From: Paraspadella gotoi
Taxonomy: Eukaryota > Chaetognatha
Reading direction: 5' to 3'
Assembly (NCBI GenBank): GCA_051294375.1
Contig: CM119267.1
Location: 1,460,268-1,524,267, forward strand
DNA: 64,000 nt
Position 1 is the first letter of the stretch; every line of letters begins with the position of its first letter. The notes below the pieces were generated by a model. The model had not been told where the DNA came from. It did no database searches and was given only the letters and a program-made list of their open reading frames with translations. A program made the translations under genes and the position numbers. Shown here in pieces: positions 37,008-46,836 of the stretch.

Positions 37008-37491
37008 NNNNNNNNNNNNNNNNNNNNNNNNNNNNNNNNNNNNNNNNNNNNNNNNNNNNNNNNNNNNNNNNNNNNNNNNNNNNNNNNNNNNNNNNNNNNN
37101 NNNNNNNNNNNNNNNNNNNNNNNNNNNNNNNNNNNNNNNNNNNNNNNNNNNNNNNNNNNNNNNNNNNNNNNNNNNNNNNNNNNNNNNNNNNNNNNNNNNN
37201 NNNNNNNNNNNNNNNNNNNNNNNNNNNNNNNNNNNNNNNNNNNNNNNNNNNNNNNNNNNNNNNNNNNNNNNNNNNNNNNNNNNNNNNNNNNNNNNNNNNN
37301 NNNNNNNNNNNNNNNNNNNNNNNNNNNNNNNNNNNNNNNNNNNNNNNNNNNNNNNNNNNNNNNNNNNNNNNNNNNNNNNNNNNNNNNNNNNNNNNNNNNN
37401 NNNNNNNNNNNNNNNNNNNNNNNNNNNNNNNNNNNNNNNNNNNNNNNNNNNNNNNNNNNNNNNNNNNNNNNNNNNNNNNNNNNNNNNNNNN
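37008..37491. other. Assembly gap, 484 N
   Basis: Upstream of the IgSF gene. It ends in a TC tract. Confidence 1.
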
Positions 37492-37523
<32 letters not shown>

Positions 37524-38153
37524 ACAGACGACGCAACCCCTCGGAGGAGCAGGAACTCACGCGCGGATCTCGTGAATCATGTGAAGTTCACCGAAGTCCG
37601 GGCAACAACGCGGGCAGGAAAGAAAAGAAAGATCGGGCGGGAAAGATAGAAAGAGAGACAGAAGGGGGAAAAGAAAGACGATTCGAAAGTTGGACAGGTG
37701 AACTTTCTCTCTCTTGCCTGAAAAAAAAATGTGAAGGGGAAGAAGAAATATTTTTTTCACGAAACAAAAACAAAATAAAAAAAAACGACGAAAAGAAAAC
37801 TGTGAAAAAACAAAAACAAAAAACAAAAAACAAACAGAAAAAAAAACACAACGAATTAATGAAAAAAGTGAACTTCTTTTTTTTGGTAACGTAACTTTCT
37901 CCCTAATCAGGTGACTCTTCGTCTCGGAGTCAAAGTTACTTTGAATTTTATCATCGATGAACAAAATTGAACATAATTGAACCAACAAGTGATCAAACTA
38001 TTTGGTGAACAAATTTTCTGAACGAATCAATCAATCAATCAATAAACGGAATTAGCGAACAGGGGAACAAGTCAAAAAGAATTTACGTTTTAAAAACTCG
38101 ACTGAAAGAGAGAGAGAGAGAGCGAATCGACTAACGAGCCGACAACAACCAAG
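37492..38153 (+). promoter_or_regulatory. Region upstream of the IgSF start codon (possible 5' leader and promoter)
   Basis: This is mostly unique sequence between a 484-base gap and the start codon. It begins with (TC)n, then a GC-richer stretch at 37526-37620, purine-rich and A-rich DNA, and a short (GA)n at 38107-38122 just before the start codon. I find no clear TATA box. Any leader intron or transcription start cannot be located from the sequence. Confidence 0.3.
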
Positions 38154-38327
38154 ATGAAGACGTTGTTGTCGTCGTCGTCTTCGTCGTCGTCGTCGCGTTT
38201 CTTCATCGTCTACCTCATCGTCGTCGTCGGCGTCGCTTCCCTCCCGGAAATGGCAGAGGCCGTCATCCATAAAATGACGGCGTTTCAAGGACAAGACGCC
38301 ATCTTGCGTTGCCCGAGATTGACGCAG
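38154..38327 (+). CDS. IgSF gene exon 1: signal peptide and start of Ig domain 1
   Basis: The exon encodes 58 residues and starts at an ATG with A at -3. Residues 5-14 are a serine run encoded by TCG/TCT triplets. Residues 16-30 form a hydrophobic core rich in Val and Ile. A-E-A at 34-36 is a good signal-peptidase site, so the mature protein would begin with VIHK. The segment that follows contains GQDAILRCP, which fits Ig strand B, with Cys53 as the first disulfide cysteine. The exon ends after CAG, before GTTTGG. A stronger-looking GTGAGG donor lies 13 bases downstream, but using it would shift the frame and bring a stop early in exon 2. The poly-Ser run may be polymorphic because it is a triplet repeat. 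Confidence 0.75.
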
Positions 38328-38545
38328 GTTTGGGGGGGGGGTGAGGGAGTGGGGGAAGGAAAGAGAATAAGGTGAGGTAAAGTAAGGAAGATAAAAATGA
38401 ACAGTCGGAGAAAGGGGAAATAATATTCGTGTTAGAAAAGAGAGTTAGGATTTGAGAAAGAAAAAAGGGTGAGTTGATCAAAATATTTAGGAAAAAAGTG
38501 AGACTTAATTTGATCAGATAAATAAGTGAAAACATTGTTGAGTCT

Positions 38546-38800
38546 GTAGTCGGGCATTGCCTCGGTTCACCCCGCCTATAAGCATGCCACTGTCAGTTGT
38601 GACCCGGTTGCTCATTGAGTAAAGCCATCAGCTCATGACCACTAGGTACCGGGTTCAATCCCAACCCGGTACCTAGCGTGAGGACGGCCGTAAGCCGCCT
38701 TGGGGGCGTGGAAAACCCTCAAGCCTGGTTCCAAGCCCAGGACCCTTTCCTTGGCTGCTTAAGGGGGTTATAGAAGTTATGGATAGTCATCTTCAGCCCA
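38546..38800 (+). mobile_element. tRNA-derived SINE, copy A (cut by an N gap)
   Basis: It starts TGTAGTCGGGCATTGCC. It contains an A-box-like TTGCTCATTGAGTAAAG and a B-box GGGTTCAATCCC (38651-38662) at tRNA-like spacing. A GC-rich body ends TGGATAGTCATCTTCAGCCC at the gap. It lies in intron 1, in the sense direction of the gene. The Pol III boxes are seen, and the SINE assignment is inferred from the copy number and the boxes. Confidence 0.65.
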
Positions 38801-39034
38801 NNNNNNNNNNNNNNNNNNNNNNNNNNNNNNNNNNNNNNNNNNNNNNNNNNNNNNNNNNNNNNNNNNNNNNNNNNNNNNNNNNNNNNNNNNNNNNNNNNNN
38901 NNNNNNNNNNNNNNNNNNNNNNNNNNNNNNNNNNNNNNNNNNNNNNNNNNNNNNNNNNNNNNNNNNNNNNNNNNNNNNNNNNNNNNNNNNNNNNNNNNNN
39001 NNNNNNNNNNNNNNNNNNNNNNNNNNNNNNNNNN
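38801..39034. other. Assembly gap, 234 N
   Basis: Between SINE copy A and the 45-bp minisatellite, inside intron 1. Confidence 1.
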
Positions 39035-39270
39035 AATCGGGTGACCAATCGGTGATTGAATCTTGTGAGGGTCATATTTAATCGGGTGACCAATCGGTGA
39101 TTGAACCTTGTGAAGGTCAGATTTAATCGGGTGACCAATCGGTGATTGAATCTTGTGAGGGTCTGATTTAATCGGGTGACCAATCGGTGATTGAATCTTG
39201 TGAGGGTCAGATTTAATCGGGTGACCAATCGGTGATTGAATCTTGTGAAGGTCAGATTTAATCGGGTGAG
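39035..39270. repeat. 45-bp minisatellite in IgSF intron 1
   Basis: Five units of 45 bp, each holding GGGTGACCAATCGGTGATTG and CTTGTGAGGGTCAG, nearly identical. The 234-base gap before it is probably more of the array. Because 45 is a multiple of three, the minus strand reads a 15-residue repeat, but this is intronic and has no other coding evidence. Confidence 0.85.
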
Positions 39271-39423
39271 GCTGATCGAAACTCGAGTTAAGTGGAGGCG
39301 AAAAAGTCGATTAGTCCAACGAAGCGAAAGAAAAAGAAAACAAAAGGACAAAAGAATAACAACAAGAAGATTGGAAAACAACAACGACAAAAACTGAACA
39401 TATTGGACGTTGGAGGAAGGAAA

Positions 39424-39459
<36 letters not shown>

Positions 39460-39540
39460 CCTTTAAGACCAAATGGTTGTCTCTCGTAAAAGATATATCG
39501 TATTTGTTTATGTTTTTCCCCCTTTTTTCCTTTTTTGATA

Positions 39541-39544
<4 letters not shown>

Positions 39545-39614
<70 letters not shown>
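39545..39614. repeat. (TC)n microsatellite in IgSF intron 1
   Basis: Perfect TC run of about 35 units. A (GA)n lies at 39428-39456 on the other side of a 90-bp spacer, so the two can pair as a hairpin. Confidence 0.9.
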
Positions 39615-39618
<4 letters not shown>

Positions 39619-39806
39619 CACATTTTTACGTTAGTCTCTGGAAAAAACCAAGAATTTTGTTCTAAGACTTAATGTTGCGTTAAAGATTTTATTTCTAGTT
39701 TTCTAACAAACTTAAAACTCTCTCTCTCTCTCTGTCTCTCTTTCTCTCTCATCCTTCTCTATTCCACTTCCTTCTCTCCATCTCTCCCCCCCTCTCTTTT
39801 GCCCAG

Positions 39807-39985
39807 GCAAATATGTGGCTCAACTCTGACAAAGTCCTGACCATCAACCGGGATCTACTTGGGTCCTCTGACCACACCAAATTCGTCGCTCTGCCCAGCG
39901 CGGGTGGTCCTAACCGAAATCTCTCCTCGACTGGATTCGATCTTAAGATTCGTTCTGTTCAATTCGCCGACGCCAGCGTCTACAA
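39807..39985 (+). CDS. IgSF gene exon 2: core of Ig domain 1
   Basis: The exon is 179 nt and encodes residues 59-117 plus two bases of codon 118. It follows a pyrimidine tract of about 90 bases ending in TTTTGCCCAG, and it ends at a consensus GTGAGT donor. The translation starts ANMWLNSDKVLTINRD, where Trp62 fits the invariant Ig strand C tryptophan. It ends FDLKIRSVQFADASVYK, the strand E and F signature (DLKI, D-A-S-V-Y). An N-L-S glycosylation sequon lies at residue 96. Codon use is mixed and GC-richer than the flanking introns. This is the most convincing coding segment in the window. Confidence 0.87.
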
Positions 39986-40137
39986 GTGAGTCGCGTGTTG
40001 GAGTGAAACACCCTGTAACAGAGATGGGGTGGGGTCGGGGGGAAATACCCTGTAAAACGAAGAATTTACTAAACCCGATATAATATGATATAAAATTCCT
40101 GAAAAATAAAACGATTTTTGGTTGTTTTTCACAAAAA

Positions 40138-40186
40138 TAGAAAGAACATTAATAAAAAGAACATTAATAAAAAGAACATTAACAGC
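40138..40186. repeat. 15-bp tandem AAAGAACATTAATAA, three units
   Basis: Nearly perfect. Confidence 0.8.
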
Positions 40187-40397
40187 TAACAGGCGTTGTC
40201 GCTATAAAGTAACAGGCGTGGGTGAGAAGCAGGCGGAAGACGAATCACATGGAAACGAATTGAGAGAAGTCAATGATGGTGGGAGTGTTGAGATTCAGGC
40301 GCAAAAAATGTTCAGATTCAGGCGAAAAAATCTTAAAAGAATAGTGATCTCGCCAGACGAGAGGAGGAAATAAAGAATAAAAAAAGAAAGACAAAAA

Positions 40398-40512
40398 ATT
40401 GATGCGATGATAACCAAATGATTGATGCGATGATAGTCATTCATTGTTGTGATGATAATCATTCATTGATGCAATGATAGTCATTCATTGACGCGATGAA
40501 TCATTCATCGTA
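40398..40512. repeat. Tandem of about 30 bp (GATGCGATGATAATCATTCA)
   Basis: Four diverged units. GATGAT and ATCATT inside the unit can fold back. Confidence 0.65.
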
Positions 40513-40539
40513 ATAAAACGAACAAATGCGTGTATGAGT

Positions 40540-40573
<34 letters not shown>

Positions 40574-40599
40574 AAGAAAGAGAGGAAGAAAGAGAAAAA

Positions 40600-41217
40600 G
40601 AGAAGTCCAACTTATTGAATTTCTTAATCATATTTACATATTGCAGTATTAAATCTAAATGTATCTATTTTCATTTTAGATCTTAATATTAGTTCTGTTT
40701 TATAGTTTTCCAGTAGCTAAATATAATCTTTAGCAATGCTAATGATTAATATGAGTTATAGTAATATTTTATTTTTAATTAATAATAATACTCTGACATT
40801 TTATTACATAAAGAGTTAACTTGCTCATATTTATTTGTTCAGAAGTTTAACCATTATTCAGCATTGGTTTGGTTTTGGTTTGGTTGTTCTCCTTATCAGA
40901 GCTCAATCAGACTAAGGTTAACATCCTTAACTGTTAATCATTAATCGTGCTGAATTGTGCTTACGGTTTAAGCATAATATAATAAATGTTTATAAACAGT
41001 ATTTAATTATGTTTTATTTTTTTTAATTCAGGCAAAGCGAATTTGCTATACACAAATTAAAAACTTAGTTTATATAGTAATGATGCCAAGTCAAAACAAA
41101 TTCTTTCAAGTAAGATATTAATAAAATTAATTAAACTTCTTACACTGAACATCTTAAAATATATTTATCTTCTAAGAATATACCCTCTTATACAAGCGCT
41201 ACAAAGCTGAACTCGTT
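40600..41217. other. AT-rich unique stretch with no gene seen
   Basis: No repeat or coding signature. Confidence 0.45.
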
Positions 41218-42018
41218 TTTAGTCGGATCTGCTTTCAGCAGATCCCGAATCTATAATTCACTTTGTCGGTCCGTCGGTCCACCCCCTCAATGTTGTCGGG
41301 CACTCACTTATAACATGTCCGTCCATCTTTCTGTTTGTCCGTCCGTCCGTCCGTCCATCCGTCCATCCGACCTTAGCAAAAAACACCAATTACTAGTGAT
41401 TGGATGGATGGATTGGAATAAAATTTTGTGTGTGGGTGGGGAAGTGTGTGATTGAGCTGTATATGAAGTTTTGATGGAATCGTCCGAGTGGAAATGAGTT
41501 TAAATGGAAAAAAAAAATTTTTACTATTTGAACACCAATTACTCATGAATGGATAGGGCGATTGACTTGAAATTTTGTATTTGGGTAGAAAAGTGTGTGA
41601 TTAAACTGGAAATCAAGTTTCGATGCAATCATTTGAGTGGAAATGAGTTTAAATGGAAAAAACAAAGAACTATTTCACTAATTAATTATGCTTCTTTTTC
41701 TTTTTATCTGAATTGTAAATGCAAGATGTATTAATTAATCTAATAACTAATCAGTTAATTAATCAACTAGTCAATTAATTAATCAATAATTAACTAATCA
41801 GTCAATTAATCAATCAAAACAAACATTTTGGATCAAATTAATTAATTAATTGCCTAATTAATTAAATAATTAACTTGAATAAATTAATTATTAATTATTA
41901 ATTAATTAAATAATTAATTAACTTGAATTAATTATCAATTAATTATTAATTAATTAATTAATTAATTACCGATAATAATCGTGGGCAGATCCGACATTGT
42001 TTGCTCAAACTTGTTTTT
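41218..42018 (+). mobile_element. R1 dispersed repeat, full-length copy
   Basis: The order is as follows. First comes TTAGTCGGATCTGC with a hairpin (GGATCTGC, loop TTTCA, GCAGATCC). Next is a tract of CCGTCGGTC and CCGT repeats, then two modules 149 bp apart that each begin CACCAATTACT, then a TTAATTAA microsatellite. Last are GCAGATCCGAC (41985-41995) and a tail ending GCTCAAACTTGTTTTTA. GTCGGATCTGC near the start is the exact inverse of the near-terminal GCAGATCCGAC. No coding frame is seen. Confidence 0.75.
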
Positions 42019-42212
42019 ACTTAACATATATATATAATTTAAAGAAAGATAAAAAAATGTGACAACCGTTTACAATTGGAAATATTTACAATTTTTAAAA
42101 GTTGTAAAAGTGTGTATTTTTCCTCATATTAAAATTAAGATATAAATTTCAATCAAAAAGGTCTTTTAAATTATTCATTCAAATATTTTTTTTATGAATT
42201 TTCTCTTCAATT

Positions 42213-42493
42213 GTGGATAAGGCGCTAAGTGGGCTGAAGATGACTATCCGTAACTTCTATAAACCCTCTGCAGACATGGAACGGGTCCTGGGCTTGGAAC
42301 CAGGCTTGAGGGTTTGCCACGCCCCCAAGGCGGCTTACGGCCGTCCTCACTCTTCCCGCAGGGTAGGTACCAGGTTGGGATTGAACCCGGTACCTAGTGG
42401 TCATGAGCTGATGGCTTTACTCAATGAGCCACCGGGTCACAACTGAAAGAGTCATGCTTATAGGCGGGGTGAACCTAGGCAATGCCCGACTAC
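42213..42493 (-). mobile_element. tRNA-derived SINE, copy B
   Basis: This is the inverse of copy A and includes the part that copy A loses in its gap (GTGGATAAGGCGCTAAGTGG). The B-box reads GGGATTGAACCC on the + strand. It shows only minor differences from copy C, 120 bp away. Confidence 0.7.
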
Positions 42494-42614
42494 ATGCCCC
42501 CCAGATTGTAACCCACCCTGCACTGCTTCCAGTGGAGGGAGGGGAGCAATCTTCGGCACGTCCATGGGCCTGGAATCAGAAGGTGGAATACGCTCGACAG
42601 GATGGGCTCACCAG

Positions 42615-42898
42615 TGTGGATAAGGCGCTAAGTGGGCTGAAGATGACTATCCGTAACTTCTATAACCCCTCTAGCAGACATGGAACGGGTCCTGGGCTTG
42701 GAACCAGGCTTGAGGGTTTGCCACGCCCCCAAGGCGGCTTACGGCCGTCCTCACTCTTCCCGCAGGGTAGGTACCAGGTTGGGATTGAACCCGGTACCTA
42801 GTGGTCATGAGCTGATGGCTTTACTCAATGAGCCACCGGGTCACAACTGAAGAGGCATGGCTTATAGGCGGGGTGAACCTAGGCAATGCCCGACTACA
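42615..42898 (-). mobile_element. tRNA-derived SINE, copy C
   Basis: It is nearly identical to copy B and has the same orientation. The 121-bp spacer between B and C (42494-42614) is GC-rich and may be the second part of a composite SINE. Confidence 0.7.
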
Positions 42899-43127
42899 CA
42901 ATAAGATTTACTGCAATATGCAAATTAGATTATAGTACTTTAAATACTAATTTTTATATTTATAGAATATAATTTGCATGTTGCAGTAAATAATAATGCA
43001 AAAGAAATTCAAACAAAAAATACTTGATTCCATATGAAACATGACAATTGCAAAGATCTTAAAAATGAGAAGCCATATCTAAATTTTTAACTTACTCATG
43101 ATCGCACACTTTTATAAAAATCCATCG
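42899..43127. other. AT-rich unique stretch with a foldback
   Basis: TTTACTGCAATATGCAAATT at 42908 is mirrored by AATTTGCATGTTGCAGTAAA at 42970, a hairpin with arms of about 20 bp. It may be the core of a small foldback element. Confidence 0.45.
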
Positions 43128-43275
43128 TAATTCTTAGTAGTTTTTATTAAAAAAAAAAAAAAACTATATAAAAAAAGCATGACGACGACGATGATGTCGT
43201 AATTCTTAGTAGTTTTTATTAAAAAAAAATTAAAAAAAACTATATAAAAAAAAGCATGACGACGACGATGATGTC
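43128..43275. repeat. 72-bp tandem duplication (two units)
   Basis: Each unit has GTAATTCTTAGTAGTTTTTA, a poly(A) run, ACTATATAAAAAAAGC and ATGACGACGACGATGATG. Confidence 0.85.
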
Positions 43276-43324
43276 ACAAAGAAGCTGAGCCTTTGCTTAA
43301 TCTCTCCAAGATGGGCTTTGGCAC

Positions 43325-43955
43325 GTCTGGCGAATCAACTGGCATAATTTGGTCAACTGGCATAATTTGGTCAATTGGCATAATTTGGTCAGCTGGCATA
43401 ATTTGGTCAACTGGCATAGTTTAGTCTTCTTGCATAATTTGGTCAACTGACATAATTTGGTCCACTGACATAATTTTGTCCACTGGCATAATTTGGTCAA
43501 CTGGCACAATTTGCTCAATTGGCATAATTTGGTAAACTTGCATAATTTGTTCAACTGACATAATTTGGTCAACTGGCATAATTTGGTCAACTAGCATAAT
43601 ATGGTCAATTGGCATAATTTGGTCAATTGGCATAATTTGGTCAACTGGCATATTTTGGTCAACTTGCATAATTTGCTCAACTGGCATAATTTGGTCTATT
43701 GGCATAATTTTGTCAACTGACATAATTTGGTCAACTGGCATAATTTGGTCAACTAGCATAATTTACTCAATTGGCATAATTTGGTCAATTGGCATAATTT
43801 GTCAACTGGTATAATTTGGTCAACTGGCATAATTTGGTCAACTGGCATAATTTGGTCAACTGGCATAATTTGGTCTATTGGCATAATTTTGTCAACTGGT
43901 ATAATTTGGTCAACTGGCATAATTTGGTCAACTGGCATAATTTGGTCAATCAATC
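43325..43955. repeat. 18-bp minisatellite CATAATTTGGTCAACTGG, about 35 units
   Basis: Units differ at a few positions (TCAATTGG, TCTATTGG, TCAACTGA). There are no spacers, so it is not a CRISPR array. Because 18 is a multiple of three it gives 6-residue repeat frames on both strands, but the frames are broken by one- and two-base slips. Confidence 0.9.
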
Positions 43956-44036
43956 AATCAATCAATCAATCAGAGAGAGATAGAGAGAAGGAAACTTTTA
44001 AAAATTCTAATGTGTCTTTTGGTTTTTTATTTTAAA

Positions 44037-44529
44037 CTCTTTTCCACCTTTACGATTCCATAAAAAATGAATATCCAGCTTAATCACATAAAATTTCACA
44101 CACAAAATTTCATTTCAATTTATTTATCCAATTTTTAATAAATGTAATAATTCTGAGTACATTTAAATGAAAATACTTAATAATTAATAATTATGACTTT
44201 TGTTATTTCCATTTAATCTCATTTCCACTCGGACGATTCCATCGAAACTTTATATCCAGCTCAATCACACACTTACCTACCCACACACATAATTTCATTC
44301 CAATCCATCCATCCAAACACGAGTAATTAGAGTTTAATGAAAAGGTGAGACGGACCTTCAGACAGACAGACAGACGGATGGACGGACATAATTTTTTTGG
44401 CATAATTTATCATTATTCGATGATCTGACATGATTTAAGTGAGTGCCCGACAAGATTTAGGGGGGAGGGACCGACGGACCGACAAAGTGGATTATAGAGT
44501 CAGAATCTGCTGATGAACAAATCCGACTA
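44037..44529 (-). mobile_element. R1 dispersed repeat, partial copy on the minus strand
   Basis: The interior module, the GACGGAC-type tract and the hairpin end (degenerate, near 44507-44527) are present in inverse orientation. The microsatellite and the tail end are missing. Confidence 0.65.
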
Positions 44530-44675
44530 AAAGTAAAAAGTTGAAAACTCAAATCGTCTGAGCAATTTTTTTTCTTTTTCTTTTTATTCTTTTTTTTCTT
44601 TTTCTTTTTTTTTCGCAGTTTCCTGCTCGTTTGCATTTTTTGAGTCGCGAGAAAATCGTCTTCGCAGTTTAAGAG

Positions 44676-44880
44676 AAGAAGGGGAGATGATAGAGAGGAA
44701 AAAACAAGAAGAAGGGGAGATGATAGAAAGGAAAAGGAAAGAAAAGAAAGGGAGATGATAGAGAGGAAAAGGAAAGATAAGAAGGGGAGATAATAGAGAG
44801 GAAAAGGAAAGAGAAGAATGGGAGCTGATAGATAAAAAATGGAAAGAGAAGAAGGGGAGATGATAGAGAGGAAAAGGAAA
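44676..44880. repeat. 35-bp minisatellite (GGGGAGATGATAGAGAGGAA), about six units
   Basis: The same unit appears inverted at 46444-46727 (eight units) and forward at 46753-46790, at the centre of the palindrome. Confidence 0.85.
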
Positions 44881-45058
44881 CCGCAGCCCCGCCGCAGCCG
44901 CGGTAGGAAGGGTAACGGAGGTGGTAGGAATTTTTCCGTGGTCGGATGTGAAACTGATGGTCTGTGCGCCGCCACCGCCGCCGCCACCTCTGCCGCCACC
45001 ACTGCCGCCAACACAGCCGCCACTGTCGCCCTTGACGACAAGCTTCTAAGCTACTCAA

Positions 45059-45638
45059 TAAGGCGTAGTAAAATTCCTAAATTCAACTTTAATTGAAATT
45101 CTAAAGTGAGGAACGAACAACATTATACTAATGAACTTTATGTAATAAAAAATTTAGAATAAATTTTACAATTTACGCAGTAGGCCATATTTATACTAGT
45201 ACTAAACCAATAAATGTTAAAATTTCAAAAGTTTTTTCTAAGATTTTTTTGCAGATTTGGATTCATCATAAAAAGTTGATAAAAAGAAATATAACTCTTT
45301 TTGACAAATTCCTTTATTAAGTGGGTCAAAAATTTAAAAAATCTATATTTTAAGCTGAAAATTAACTTTTTATATATTAAATATAGTTTTTTTTAATTTT
45401 TAACCCACTTAATGAAAGAATTTTTAAAAATAATTATATTTTCTTTATCACTTTTGACGAGGAATTCAAATCTGCAATCAAAATTAAGAAAAGCCTATTG
45501 TGATTTTTTTTATTTTATAGCCTACTGCGAAAATTAAAAAACATAAAATTAATTTTTTTTACAAATTAATGTTCACTGATTGTATGTTGTTCATAATTGA
45601 CTTTTAGAATTTTCGTATGAACTTTTCACTACGCCTTA
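45059..45638 (+). mobile_element. Foldback MITE, hAT-like, copy 2
   Basis: The element is 580 bp with the same ends and interior as the copy at 34827. The flanking 8-mers are CTACTCAA and CTACTCAT, one mismatch apart, so this is a second independent insertion. It lies in the left arm of the large palindrome, inside intron 2. Compared with copy 1, short blocks are gained or lost near positions 45145-45190 and 45420. Confidence 0.85.
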
Positions 45639-45748
45639 CTACTCATATCTCTGTCCATGGTTTCACTAATTCACCTTTGACCTTTCATGTGATTTTCGGC
45701 TTCGTTCATTATCGACCACAATTGTCTTCAGATCTCGGGATTCGGTTC

Positions 45749-45787
45749 TGACATCACAGTGACGCGCTCTGTGACACTCTGATGTCA
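45749..45787. promoter_or_regulatory. Hairpin with CRE-like half sites
   Basis: TGACATCACAGTG pairs with CACTCTGATGTCA at 12 of 13 positions across a 13-base loop. The palindrome GTCACGTGAC (an E-box) follows about 100 bp downstream. Function unknown. The mirror copy is at 47469-47507. Confidence 0.35.
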
Positions 45788-45959
45788 CTCCTTTCTTCTT
45801 CACCTCATTGCCTCCCCTTCACTGCCAGCTGCCACCCCTGTACCCTTTTTCCTCCAAACATCGGAATTGCTCCCAAAACAAAAGTCACGTGACTTCCTGG
45901 TTTGACTTACTTAACCCGTTGGCTTCGATTCTCACCGAATGCCAATTCCACCTCCCTCT

Positions 45960-46012
<53 letters not shown>

Positions 46013-46177
46013 GTCGGGTTCGGGGTCAAAAAGTTCAAATGTTTTAAAGGAACATTACCAAATACGTACAATTTTAAATTTTGTTTTTACGTCCAACGTA
46101 TTCTTAATGAAAGACCCTATAAGCCGCTTAATCGCGAGCTCAGGTCCGTTGTTGTATCATTTATCATTTATCATTTA

Positions 46178-46213
<36 letters not shown>

Positions 46214-46405
46214 AACTCTCTCCCTCTCTCTCTCTCTTTTTTTCTCTTCCTTCGAAAAAAACTTTTCCCTCTAAGTATTTGGTTTTTTTGTCCGAATGGT
46301 TTTCCAACGAGTCTTTCTTTATTCTCATTTACTATTTCCTTTCTTTTCCTTTTTTTCTCCTTTTTTTCCCTTTTTCTTGCGTAGGTCTTTTCTCCGTCTA
46401 ATTTA

Positions 46406-46438
<33 letters not shown>

Positions 46439-46727
46439 CCTCTTTGTATTCTTTCCTTTTCCTCTCTATCATCTCCCCTTCTTCTCTTTCCTTTTCCTCT
46501 CTATCATCTCCCCTTCTTCTCTTTCCTTTTCCTTTCTATCATCTCCCCTTCTTCTCTTTCCTTTTCCTTCTATCATCTCCTCTTCTTCTCTTTCCCTTTC
46601 CTCTCTAACATCCCCATTCTTCTCTTTCCTTTCCTCTCTATCATCTCCCTTCTTCTCTTTTCTTTTCCTCTCTATCATCTCCCCTTCTACTCTTTCCTTT
46701 TCCTCTCTATCATCTCCCCTTCTTCTC

Positions 46728-46752
46728 NNNNNNNNNNNNNNNNNNNNNNNNN
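46728..46752. other. Assembly gap, 25 N
   Basis: At the exact centre of the large palindrome. Confidence 1.
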
Positions 46753-46803
46753 AAAGAGAAGAAGGGGAGATGATAGAGAGGAAAAGGAAAGAATACAAAG
46801 AGG

Positions 46804-46836
<33 letters not shown>

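Larger units (their letters stand above)
38328..39806 (+). other. Intron 1 of the IgSF gene (1,479 bp)
   Basis: The intron starts GTTTGG followed by a run of ten G and ends in a long (TC)n-type polypyrimidine tract and CAG. It contains a SINE copy, a 234-base N gap, a 45-bp minisatellite and two GA/TC microsatellites. I see no other exon in it. Confidence 0.7.
44881..46727. repeat. Large palindrome, left arm
   Basis: The arm holds in order a CCGCCG-rich block, MITE copy 2, a unique block (45647-45950) with a hairpin and a CACGTG site, TC tracts and the inverted 35-bp array. The right arm repeats all of this as a reverse complement. Confidence 0.85.

Noticed and set aside
38341-38346. Alternative donor GTGAGG for IgSF exon 1
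   Set aside because: It would shift the phase to 1 and bring a stop within a few codons of exon 2. The GTTTGG donor keeps the Ig fold.
38590-38665. A functional tRNA gene
   Set aside because: A- and B-box-like motifs are present, but a full cloverleaf with a paired acceptor stem is not evident, and the same sequence is repeated in longer SINE copies.
38719-39390. Minus-strand protein of 15-residue repeats
   Set aside because: It is the 45-bp minisatellite (plus a gap) in intron 1. The frame is open only because 45 is a multiple of three.
43325-43955. CRISPR-like regular array
   Set aside because: The 18-bp units are contiguous with no spacers, and the genome is eukaryotic.
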